Below, piece after piece: positions 1-5,775 of a stretch of DNA of 17,441 nucleotides. The translations under genes were made by a program, and so were the position numbers. The stretch is from an uncultured Chthoniobacterales bacterium (GTDB lineage Bacteria > Verrucomicrobiota > Verrucomicrobiia > Chthoniobacterales > CAKUMP01). Position 1 is the stretch's first letter. Each line of letters begins with the position of its first letter. The stretch covers positions 1 through 17,441 of the forward strand of contig CAKUMP010000017.1 in assembly GCA_934667795.1 (NCBI GenBank), in the 5' to 3' direction. Under the pieces are notes generated by a model, which saw only the letters and a list, made by a program, of their open reading frames with translations, had not been told where the DNA came from and did no database searches.

Positions 1-485
1 AATCATACCTTACCACCCCATTATCTCCTCAGGATTCAAATCAGCTTAAAAAGTTATATTATGCGCTGGTCAAGCGCCTGCATCCGGACATGAATCCGGG
101 CCTGGATGAAGAGCAACAGTTATTATGGCAGCGTGTCCAGGAGGCGTATGAGCGCTCAAATCTGGAAGAGCTCAAAGCACTGACTTTACTATTGGAAAAA
201 AACAGTCCATTGCCTGTGAGCGTTTCTTCGCTGGAGCAATTGCAGGAAGAAGGGAAACTGCTTGCCGGGCATATCATGGCCGCGATTGCACGGATAGAAA
301 AAATCAAAAGTGTACCACCCTTTACAATAGAGAATGATCTGATGGATCAGGATTGGGTGGATGCGCGTCGCGCAGAAATTGACCGACAAACGGCGGAACA
401 GACACGATTACGCGATATTTTGCTCGAACAGCTTGAACGGCTGCGTAACATTCCCGGGTATGGACAATCATTTAGTGCCAATTGA
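1..485 (+). CDS. J-domain-like protein, 5' end outside window
   Basis: The reading frame is open from the first full codon (position 3) to the TGA at 483-485, so the true start lies upstream of the window. The visible part contains a helix II/HPD/helix III pattern typical of DnaJ J-domains: YYALVKRLHPD is encoded at 57-89, followed by DEEQQLLWQRVQEAY. J-domains stimulate Hsp70 ATPase through the HPD motif. After the J-domain-like segment comes a charged, coiled-coil-like helical tail (ERSNLEELKALTLLLE, then RAEIDRQTAEQTRLRDILLEQLERL). No Gly/Phe region or zinc-finger region of a classical DnaJ is seen, so this is a dedicated J-protein rather than DnaJ itself. An internal ATG at 90 follows the HPD codons and would destroy the motif, so it is unlikely to be the start. 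The 3' end overlaps the HIRAN gene by 26 bases. Its Hsp70 partner and client are unknown. Confidence 0.72.
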   Translation, partial: SYLTTPLSPQDSNQLKKLYYALVKRLHPDMNPGLDEEQQLLWQRVQEAYERSNLEELKALTLLLEKNSPLPVSVSSLEQLQEEGKLLAGHIMAAIARIEKIKSVPPFTIENDLMDQDWVDARRAEIDRQTAEQTRLRDILLEQLERLRNIPGYGQSFSAN

Positions 486-858
486 CCCCACGGTGCTCGG
501 GTTGATGCATGGTTCGTTTAACACGGGCGGTGCACTTGAACCCTTTGCCCGTGAAATTATGCTGATAGAATGCCATATTGCGGGGACGAGTCATCGAGAT
601 GTGAAAGCGATAGAGCCGGGGCTTCTGCCGGGCGCGTTGCTCCCCTTGAAGCGTGAATCAGCAAATCCCTATGATGCTTTGGCCGTGATGATTTGCGATG
701 AGGCAGGGCATCATCTGGGGTATGTCCCACGTTCAAAAAACGAGGCTATCGCCCGGTTGCTGGATGCAGGGAAGCTTCTGTTCGGTCGGATAGAATCCAA
801 AGCCTGGCGAGACGATTGGCTCCAGGTAGAAATCCGCATTTTTATGCGGGATTATTAA
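460..858 (+). CDS. Stand-alone HIRAN-domain protein
   Basis: This 132-residue protein is mostly one HIRAN domain, roughly residues 30-130. The pattern is REIMLIECHIAGTSHRD, then LLPGALLPLKRESANPYDAL, then GHHLGYVPRSKNEAIARLL. The NPYDALAV stretch (residues 69-76) and GYVPR are the recognisable core. HIRAN domains were first described in Rad5/HLTF-type helicases, where the HLTF copy binds single-stranded 3' DNA ends; bacterial stand-alone versions are generally uncharacterised. The frame is open further upstream to an ATG at 361, but that would overlap the preceding gene by 125 bases with a non-domain peptide, so the ATG at 460 (protein start MDNHLVPIDP) is preferred. No clear Shine-Dalgarno lies in front of it; translation may be coupled to the upstream J-domain-like gene, which ends at 485. 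The ctpA start follows 72 bases later. A DNA-repair or stress role is only inference. Confidence 0.78.
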   Translation: MDNHLVPIDPTVLGLMHGSFNTGGALEPFAREIMLIECHIAGTSHRDVKAIEPGLLPGALLPLKRESANPYDALAVMICDEAGHHLGYVPRSKNEAIARLLDAGKLLFGRIESKAWRDDWLQVEIRIFMRDY

Positions 859-919
859 ATGCAGGCTGTAAATTTTACGCCCAAACGACATTGCAAGACA
901 AAGAATTCTGGCGTAACAT

Positions 920-931
920 GGGAGAGGCAAA
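920..931 (+). promoter_or_regulatory. Ribosome binding site that fixes the ctpA start
   Basis: The run GGGAGAGG at 920-927 lies just before the ATG at 931. The same frame has an earlier ATG at 859, but only the ATG at 931 is preceded by a Shine-Dalgarno match and followed directly by a hydrophobic export segment. Confidence 0.65.
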
Positions 932-2265
932 TGAAAAATCGACTTTATCTGGCAATAGGGGTTTTGGTGGTAACCTTTAATTTTTTGGTAGGTTTTCAGA
1001 TATATGAAGCACGGGGAGCCGATGAAAATGAGGACTCCGGCTATCAGACCATCTCGATTTTCACGCGTGCATTACAGTTGATTCGTCAGGACTACGTGGA
1101 CCAGACGAAGGTGGGGTATCGGGAACTGATGTATAATGCGATGAAGGGAATGATGAAGGGGCTGGATCCGCATAGTCAGTTTATGGAGCCACAGGACTTC
1201 CGAAGTATGCAGGAAGATACACGCGGGGATTTTGGAGGAATTGGACTGGTGGTGAATACACGGGAAGAAGTTTTGACCGTAGTTTCACCGATGGCAGATT
1301 CTCCGGGATTTGAAGCAGGCATTTTGCCCGGCGACCAGATTTTGAAGATCAACGGAACATCCACCCGAAATATGGAGTTGATCGATGCGGTGGAACTCTT
1401 GCGAGGCGATATCGGACAGGCGGTGACATTGACAATCCGGCGTCCATCGACGGAAGAAACCAAGGATTATGTGTTAAAACGCGAGGCGATTCCTATTTTA
1501 AGCGTAAAAGAGGTGAAACTTCTGGACCCGGAAAAAACGCATGACCAGAAGATCGGGTATATTCGCATCACACAGTTTAGCCAGCCGACAGCAAAAGAAT
1601 TGCATGAGGCACTGGATAAACTCGAAACCGAAGGGATGGAAGGGCTGGTGCTGGATTTGCGGTTTAATCCGGGCGGGTTGTTGAATAGCGCGAAAGATGT
1701 TTGTGCCGAATTTCTGGATCCAAACCAGATGGTGGTTTATACCGAAGGTCAAATGCCCTCTCAGAAACGGGTTTACCGGACGCCGGCAAATTATACTCCA
1801 CGAAAGAAATTCCCCATGGTGATTTTGATCAATAATGGCAGTGCGAGTGGTTCCGAAATTGTGGCCGGAGCATTGAAAGATTTAAATCGTGCTGTGATTG
1901 TCGGAGAAACTTCCTATGGAAAAGGGTCGGTGCAGAGCGTGATTCAGTTGCCGGACGGCTCCGCATTACGTCTCACCACTCAAAAATATTTCACCCCCAG
2001 CCGGAAAATGATCCATGAAAAAGGGGTGGAACCGGATATCCGCGTGACTTTAACCCGGGAACAGATGCGCGATGTGGCAATTTCCTGGATGAATGAATAT
2101 ATGACGGAAGCGGAAAAAAAGGCGGTCGCCGGAATTGAGGATTTGCAATTGGATCGAGCAATTGATGTGATACGTGGAATGCTGATCTACCGTCAGGTGG
2201 TGAATAAAAAAGAGGTGGGAGATGTGGCGAAAGCAACAAATACGACCTCTGCGAAAAAGCGGTAA
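931..2265 (+). CDS. ctpA: S41 family carboxy-terminal processing protease
   Basis: This is a 444-residue periplasmic serine protease of the CtpA/Prc family, which trims or degrades proteins from their C-termini. A single hydrophobic N-terminal segment (about residues 5-22) serves as signal peptide or anchor. A family N-terminal helical region (about 38-95, with GLDPHSQFM) is followed by a PDZ domain (about 100-185; GGIGLVV, then GILPGDQILKINGTS) and the S41 catalytic core (about 190-375). The Ser-Lys dyad is visible: S306 in NNGSASGSEI and K331 in TSYGKGSVQ, with the 25-residue spacing seen in E. coli Prc (S452/K477). The core also has LDLRFNPGG and the usual LPDGSALRLTTQKYFTPS. The tail ends in a short Ser/Thr/Lys-rich stretch. 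It lies 72 bases after the HIRAN gene and 17 bases before tsaD in one plus-strand run. Family assignment is secure; the natural substrate is unknown. Confidence 0.95.
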   Translation: MKNRLYLAIGVLVVTFNFLVGFQIYEARGADENEDSGYQTISIFTRALQLIRQDYVDQTKVGYRELMYNAMKGMMKGLDPHSQFMEPQDFRSMQEDTRGDFGGIGLVVNTREEVLTVVSPMADSPGFEAGILPGDQILKINGTSTRNMELIDAVELLRGDIGQAVTLTIRRPSTEETKDYVLKREAIPILSVKEVKLLDPEKTHDQKIGYIRITQFSQPTAKELHEALDKLETEGMEGLVLDLRFNPGGLLNSAKDVCAEFLDPNQMVVYTEGQMPSQKRVYRTPANYTPRKKFPMVILINNGSASGSEIVAGALKDLNRAVIVGETSYGKGSVQSVIQLPDGSALRLTTQKYFTPSRKMIHEKGVEPDIRVTLTREQMRDVAISWMNEYMTEAEKKAVAGIEDLQLDRAIDVIRGMLIYRQVVNKKEVGDVAKATNTTSAKKR

Positions 2266-2282
2266 TTCAGCGAGAAAAGGTC

Positions 2283-3308
2283 ATGAGGGAACCGATTGTT
2301 TTAGCAATAGAATCATCCTGCGATGAAACAGCTGTGGCGATACTGGAAGGCAGGACGAATCTGCGTACTTCCTTGATATCGAGTCAGATAGCTACCCATC
2401 GGGAATACGGAGGAGTGGTGCCGGAGGTCGCATCTCGGCAGCATTTGCATGTCATCGGGGAACTGGTAGAAGAAGCGTTGCGTCAGGCGGGGGTGGAAAT
2501 CAGCGAAGTGGATTTATTTGCGGCGACGCATGGTCCCGGGCTGGCGAGTTCGTTGCTGGTGGGGATGTCGGTCGCAAAAGGGTTGGCATTGGGTGCGGGC
2601 AAGCCATTTCATGCCGTCAATCATATAGAAGGGCATTTATTATCGCCCTTTTTTCTGGATGGAGGAGAAATTCCGGAATGCATTGGGCTGGTGGTAAGTG
2701 GCGGGCATACCCTGCTGGTGCATGTGAAGGAGTATGGGGATTATGAGGTAATGGGGAGGAGCCTGGATGATGCGGCGGGCGAGGCCTTTGATAAAGTAGG
2801 AAAATTGTTAGGATTATCCTATCCAGGCGGGCCGGAAATTGATAGAATAGCAATTACCGGTGATACTGGGCGGGTTCAATTTCCGAGGAGCATGATGCAT
2901 TCGGGTGATTATCAGTTTAGTTTCAGTGGCCTGAAAACATCTGTACGGTATCTTTTGCAGAAGGATACTGAGGATTTGAAACTGGAGGATATTTGTGCTT
3001 CGTTTCAAGCCGCAGTGGTGGATGTGCTGGTAGCGAAAGCGGACCAGGCGAGTCAGGCACGCGGAATTCCCTTAATTGCTGTTAGCGGCGGGGTAAGCTG
3101 TAATCGGAGGCTGCGAGAAGAGTTTAATAAATTAATGATAAAACGGCCCGGCCTTATGGTGAAGTTCTCTGAACCCCGATTTGGAACAGACAATGCAGCT
3201 ATGATCGCGCAGGTTGCCATGGAAGCTTTCTATACCGGTTCGATGACCGGATTAGAGGTGGATGTGGAGCCAAATCTGGGGTTAAACCAGAGTATGCTGC
3301 GAGCTTGA
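2283..3308 (+). CDS. tsaD: tRNA N6-threonylcarbamoyladenosine transferase TsaD
   Basis: TsaD transfers the threonylcarbamoyl group from TC-AMP to A37 of ANN-decoding tRNAs, working in the cytoplasm with TsaB and TsaE. The 341-residue length is normal for the bacterial family. It begins with VLAIESSCDETAVAI, the typical ASKHA nucleotide-fold start, and has the signature THGPGLASSLLVG. The metal-binding histidines are H114 and H118 in NHIEGHLL. Further matches are VSGGHTLLV, DDAAGEAFDKVGKLLGL, YPGGPEID, FSFSGLKTSV, VSGGVSCNRRLR, and a C-terminal FGTDNAAMIA with the conserved D303. A purine-rich stretch (GAGAAAAGG) precedes the ATG. It sits 17 bases after ctpA and 33 bases before the helicase gene, consistent with co-transcription. 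No key residue seems to be missing. Confidence 0.97.
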   Translation: MREPIVLAIESSCDETAVAILEGRTNLRTSLISSQIATHREYGGVVPEVASRQHLHVIGELVEEALRQAGVEISEVDLFAATHGPGLASSLLVGMSVAKGLALGAGKPFHAVNHIEGHLLSPFFLDGGEIPECIGLVVSGGHTLLVHVKEYGDYEVMGRSLDDAAGEAFDKVGKLLGLSYPGGPEIDRIAITGDTGRVQFPRSMMHSGDYQFSFSGLKTSVRYLLQKDTEDLKLEDICASFQAAVVDVLVAKADQASQARGIPLIAVSGGVSCNRRLREEFNKLMIKRPGLMVKFSEPRFGTDNAAMIAQVAMEAFYTGSMTGLEVDVEPNLGLNQSMLRA

Positions 3309-3341
3309 TCGGGGATTTTTGTCGAGAGAAATGTAGATGAT

Positions 3342-4556
3342 ATGATTTTTAAAGAGTTAGGATTAAGTGAGGGGGTGGTCCAAGGGGTCACTGCTATGGG
3401 ATTTGCTGAAGCAACGCCGATTCAGTTACGCGCGATTCCTGCCATTTTGGCCGGAAAAGATGTGATCGGTTCTGCCCAGACCGGAACAGGAAAAACGGCC
3501 GCATTTTCTTTGCCGATTTTATCCAAATTGGGAAAACGCGGGAAATTGCGTTGTCTGATTCTGGAGCCAACGCGTGAGTTGGCGGCTCAGGTGGAAACGG
3601 CGGTTCGGGATTATTCACGATTTCTGGATTTACGTGCCGGTGTGGTCTTTGGAGGAGTGGGGTATGGAAAACAAAAAGATATGCTGAGCAAAGGGGTCGA
3701 TGTGCTGGTCGCTACCCCTGGACGCTTACTGGACTTCCTGGAACAGGGGCTGGTACGTCTGGATGAGGTAGAATATCTCGTTCTGGATGAAATGGACCGT
3801 ATGCTCGATATGGGGTTCATGCCCGATGTACGCAAAATCGTCAATCTGTGCAAAAAAAGAGAACAGACAATGCTGTTCACCGCAACGATGCCGCCGGAAA
3901 TTGTCACCATGACAAAATGGGTTCTGAATGAACCTGAAGTGATCGAAATCGGAATTAGCCGGACCCCGGCAGAAACGGTCAGACATGCTCTTTACCCTGT
4001 GGCGCGAGAACAAAAGTTCGAACTTCTACACGGCCTGTTGCATCGTACCGACTTTGACAGTGTGATCATTTTTACACGCACCAAACATGAAGCAGACAGG
4101 ATTGCGACACGATTGAAAAAAGCAAAACATTCGGTTGCGGTCCTTCACTCGAATCGCACCCAGCGGGAACGTCTGGATGCATTGGACGGCTTCAAAAGTG
4201 GACGTTACGAAGTGATGGTGGCGACCGACATCGCATCGCGCGGGCTGGATATCGCCGGCGTGACACATGTGATCAATTATGATGTGCCGGAACATCCGGA
4301 AGATTACGTGCATCGCATTGGCCGGACCGGACGCGCCCAGGCGGTCGGAGATGCATTTACTTTATTCACAGCAGAAGATTTATCCTATATCCACTCCATC
4401 GAACGCTTCATCGGGATGCAGATCCCACGACTGAAACTGGACGATTTCGAATACGTGTACACCGCAATCCTGGATGATGAAGACCGCGTGAATCAATTGA
4501 TGTCCCGTTCCAAATCAAAAGGCAGAAGATCCTCCGGCGGACGTAGGAGAAGATAA
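3342..4556 (+). CDS. DEAD-box-type ATP-dependent RNA helicase with DEMD motif II
   Basis: This 404-residue protein has the complete ordered motif set of an SF2 DEAD-box RNA helicase, closest in appearance to RhlE. It has a Q motif (F21 and ATPIQ to Q28), motif I AQTGTGKT (45-52), Ia PTRELAAQ, Ib TPGR, and motif II at 149-152. Motif III reads TAT, IV is VIIFTRTKHEAD, V is VATDIASRGLDIAG and VI is HRIGRTGRA. Motif II reads DEMD instead of DEAD; the bases are gat gaa atg gac, so the change is in the sequence as given. The acidic residues that coordinate Mg and the catalytic glutamate are retained, so activity is plausible. The tail is short and strongly basic (Arg/Lys/Ser-rich), probably for RNA binding. 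Such helicases remodel RNA in ribosome assembly, decay or cold response. It is the last gene of the plus-strand run; no T-tract terminator follows directly. Confidence 0.93.
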   Translation: MIFKELGLSEGVVQGVTAMGFAEATPIQLRAIPAILAGKDVIGSAQTGTGKTAAFSLPILSKLGKRGKLRCLILEPTRELAAQVETAVRDYSRFLDLRAGVVFGGVGYGKQKDMLSKGVDVLVATPGRLLDFLEQGLVRLDEVEYLVLDEMDRMLDMGFMPDVRKIVNLCKKREQTMLFTATMPPEIVTMTKWVLNEPEVIEIGISRTPAETVRHALYPVAREQKFELLHGLLHRTDFDSVIIFTRTKHEADRIATRLKKAKHSVAVLHSNRTQRERLDALDGFKSGRYEVMVATDIASRGLDIAGVTHVINYDVPEHPEDYVHRIGRTGRAQAVGDAFTLFTAEDLSYIHSIERFIGMQIPRLKLDDFEYVYTAILDDEDRVNQLMSRSKSKGRRSSGGRRRR

Positions 4557-4558
4557 GG

Positions 4559-4579
4559 GACAGTTGACAGTTGACAGTT
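4559..4579 (+). repeat. Triple tandem heptamer GACAGTT
   Basis: Three exact head-to-tail copies of GACAGTT begin 2 bases after the helicase stop codon. It is too short to be a CRISPR or a classical minisatellite, and no function is evident. Confidence 0.85.
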
Positions 4580-4595
4580 CGATTTTTGGGAAGAA

Positions 4596-4625
4596 TTTGG
4601 AGTGGCGGTTTCCGCCGCTTTGGAT
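4596..4625 (+). repeat. Dispersed hairpin repeat, copy A
   Basis: A 30-base element starts with TTTGGAGT, has a palindromic core GGCGGTTTCCGCC, and ends with GCTTTGGAT. It matches copy B at 5554-5585 except for a 2-base deletion after TTTGGAGT. The outer hexamer TTTGGA is present at both ends as a direct repeat. It lies 40 bases after the helicase gene and could act as a 3'-end RNA structure, though it lacks a T-tract. Confidence 0.8.
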
Positions 4626-4718
4626 TCGGAAGGGCTGCCACCTGCACGAAACCACGAATAGTTTTTAGGGAAAATGAGGTAAAGCGCAGGGGAGGTGGGA
4701 GGTTTTTTGGGAATGGTT

Positions 4719-4781
4719 TCACACAAAGGAAATTTGTAAAAATCCGGAACTTCTTCTTCGTGGCTTTCTGGCTTTGTGTGA
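4719..4781. repeat. 10-bp inverted repeat with 43-base spacer
   Basis: TCACACAAAG at 4719-4728 is exactly complementary to CTTTGTGTGA at 4772-4781. The arms could fold into a long-looped stem in RNA. Role unknown. Confidence 0.6.
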
Positions 4782-4858
4782 GATAATTCCCCCCAGCGTG
4801 TGCCACCTCCTCTTTCTCCGCATTACCTCATTTTAAAAAAAAGCTTCGTGTGAAATTG

Positions 4859-4887
4859 AAATTGTGCAGCAACCTGCTGCACAATTT
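4859..4887. repeat. Perfect 13-bp hairpin with 3-base loop
   Basis: AAATTGTGCAGCA at 4859-4871 and TGCTGCACAATTT at 4875-4887 are exact reverse complements around the loop ACC. This is one of the strongest stems in the window. Neither side is followed by a T-run, so it is not a classical intrinsic terminator; it could be an RNA-processing or stability element between convergent genes, or the remnant of a small mobile element. Confidence 0.8.
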
Positions 4888-4952
4888 GCCTGGCTTGGAA
4901 ACGTGCAAATGGTATGCGTCGAAGACCAAACGATCTGCTTCACCCAATTCAG

Positions 4953-4973
4953 CCTAGGGGGTAATCCCCCAGG
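4953..4973 (-). terminator. GC-rich hairpin after the TM2 gene, possible transcript end
   Basis: GGGGG (4957-4961) pairs with CCCCC (4966-4970) around TAAT, and the outer CCT (4953-4955) pairs with AGG (4971-4973) with one bulged A. It starts about 20 bases past the TM2 stop codon on the minus strand, where a terminator would be expected. There is no T-tract after it, so it may be a stability stem rather than a true terminator. Confidence 0.4.
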
Positions 4974-4993
4974 TGATCTAAAGCGATATCTTT

Positions 4994-5362
4994 TTAAGGA
5001 TATTTCTGAGCGAATGCAGCATCGCTCATGGTGAGTAAGACTATACCTTCAATAAAACCAATGATCGCAGGGATAAACGTCCAACTGAGGAGCAGGTAAA
5101 TGACTCCCATGCCGACTTGTCCAAGATAAAATTTGTGGATACCAAGTCCACCCAAAAGGAGTGCAAATAAAGCTGCGGCAGTTCGATTTTTTCCGCTGGG
5201 GGAATTGGCTCCAAAAGCACCTTGCAAAGAGTGACCGGGAATAGTTTGCGCTACTTGACGTACGCCGCACTTAGGACATATTTCTGCACGTGCATCAATG
5301 GTCTGGCCGCAGGCATGACAAAACTTGGTTGGGACTGCCGGAGGAGTGTTTGTGGTATTCAT
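4994..5362 (-). CDS. Zinc-ribbon plus TM2-domain membrane protein
   Basis: This 122-residue protein joins two small domains. Residues 14-34 form a zinc ribbon with four cysteines (C15, C18, C29, C32 in CHACGQ and CPKCG). Residues about 57-118 form a TM2 domain: two hydrophobic helices around the family signature LLGGLGIHKFYLGQVGMGV, then LLLSWTFIPAIIGFIEGI. TM2 proteins are small two-span membrane proteins of largely unknown function, and the ribbon would face the cytoplasm if the helices form a hairpin. The linker (about 38-56) is Gly/Ser/Pro-rich. It is a single gene with its own promoter, convergent with the helicase gene and upstream of a repeat-rich spacer. There is no Shine-Dalgarno before the ATG; the bases there are pyrimidine-rich. 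Family assignment is good; the biological role is not known. Confidence 0.88.
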   Translation of the reverse strand: MNTTNTPPAVPTKFCHACGQTIDARAEICPKCGVRQVAQTIPGHSLQGAFGANSPSGKNRTAAALFALLLGGLGIHKFYLGQVGMGVIYLLLSWTFIPAIIGFIEGIVLLTMSDAAFAQKYP

Positions 5363-5389
5363 GAGAGGGAATGATTGTCGAATTATTTA

Positions 5390-5418
5390 ATAATAAATAA
5401 AACCGTTGTTTTTATCAA
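5390..5418 (-). promoter_or_regulatory. Sigma-70-like promoter for the TM2 gene
   Basis: Read on the minus strand, TTGATA (5413-5418) is followed after exactly 17 bases by TATTAT (5390-5395). Each matches the TTGACA/TATAAT consensus at five of six positions. Transcription would begin near 5383, giving a leader of about 20 bases. Confidence 0.6.
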
Positions 5419-5454
5419 GATTTAATCGATAGTGTTGGACAAATTTAGGGGTGC

Positions 5455-5468
5455 GGTGACACGTCACC
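5455..5468. repeat. Short perfect hairpin GGTGAC-AC-GTCACC
   Basis: Two 6-bp arms surround AC. It lies about 37 bases upstream of the -35 box of the TM2 promoter, so it could be an operator or just part of the surrounding repeat-rich DNA. Confidence 0.5.
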
Positions 5469-5535
5469 CGGGTTGGAGTTTGGATATTTTCAAGTGATTT
5501 TTATCCCCATAATAACGGCACTATGGCTTACTTTC

Positions 5536-5603
5536 CGAATGGGATGGGACGTATTTGGAGTGCGGCGGTTTCCGCCGCTTTGGATCATAGCGAATGGGAT
5601 GGG
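5536..5603 (+). repeat. 13-bp direct repeats bracketing hairpin element B
   Basis: CGAATGGGATGGG occurs at 5536-5548 and again at 5591-5603. The two copies sit 5 bases before and after the 32-base hairpin element at 5554-5585, resembling a target duplication or a composite repeat unit. Confidence 0.8.
5554..5585 (+). repeat. Dispersed hairpin repeat, copy B
   Basis: A 32-base element: TTTGGAGTG, palindromic core CGGCGGTTTCCGCCG, then CTTTGGAT. It is the longer form of copy A and is oriented the same way. Its outer 12 and 11 bases match copy C in reverse. Confidence 0.85.
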
Positions 5604-5641
5604 CGAACAACCTTTGTATGGCGAAACTCAAACGCCGTTCG

Positions 5642-5673
5642 ATCCAAAGCGGTGCAGAGCCCCGCACTCCAAA
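5642..5673 (-). repeat. Dispersed hairpin repeat, copy C (inverted)
   Basis: Read on the minus strand it starts TTTGGAGTGCGG and ends CCGCTTTGGAT, the same ends as copy B and the same total length of 32, but the inner 9 bases differ (GGCTCTGCA in place of CGGTTTCCG). Paired, inverted copies 56 bases apart resemble the BIME arrangement of REP elements. Confidence 0.82.
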
Positions 5674-5676
5674 TTT

Positions 5677-5726
5677 CCTGAGAATGTCGGCACACCCAGA
5701 AGGCTGAGCGGATCGACGTTCTCAGG
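5677..5726. repeat. 13-bp imperfect stem downstream of vapC
   Basis: CCTGAGAATGTCG (5677-5689) and CGACGTTCTCAGG (5714-5726) pair at 12 of 13 positions, with a 24-base loop. On the plus strand the stem is followed by TTTT. It begins 49 bases beyond the vapC stop and might help end or protect the vapBC transcript, but the T-run is on the other strand. Confidence 0.55.
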
Positions 5727-5775
5727 TTTTAAAAAATATATAAGATCAGCTTTTCGGAATAATTCCACTGGTTGA

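Larger units (their letters stand above)
4557..4993. other. Gene-free, repeat-rich spacer between convergent genes
   Basis: These 437 bases separate the 3' ends of the helicase gene (plus strand) and the TM2 gene (minus strand). No open frame here looks like a protein: the longer frames read through palindromic repeats and have no recognisable domain. The stretch instead holds a triple heptamer, one copy of a hairpin repeat, a 10-bp inverted repeat with a 43-base spacer, a perfect 13-bp hairpin and a GC-rich hairpin, each listed separately. Confidence 0.75.
5363..5775. other. Gene-free, repeat-rich spacer between TM2 and vapC
   Basis: These 413 bases hold the TM2 promoter on the left and, beyond it, repeats: a short hairpin, two hairpin elements in opposite orientation, a 13-bp direct repeat bracketing one of them, and a 13-bp stem beyond vapC. 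A 100-codon plus-strand frame (5473-5775) crosses these repeats and shows no domain, so it is not called as a gene. Confidence 0.7.

Noticed and set aside
4559..4579. Start of a CRISPR array
   Set aside because: The repeats are 7 bases long with no spacers and no cas genes in the window.
4408..4806. 132-codon minus-strand open frame overlapping the helicase 3' end
   Set aside because: It covers part of a well-supported gene on the other strand and then repeat-rich spacer; no domain is visible.
5473..5775. 100-codon plus-strand open frame between TM2 and vapC
   Set aside because: It runs through the hairpin repeats and a direct repeat, has no recognisable domain, and no ribosome site.
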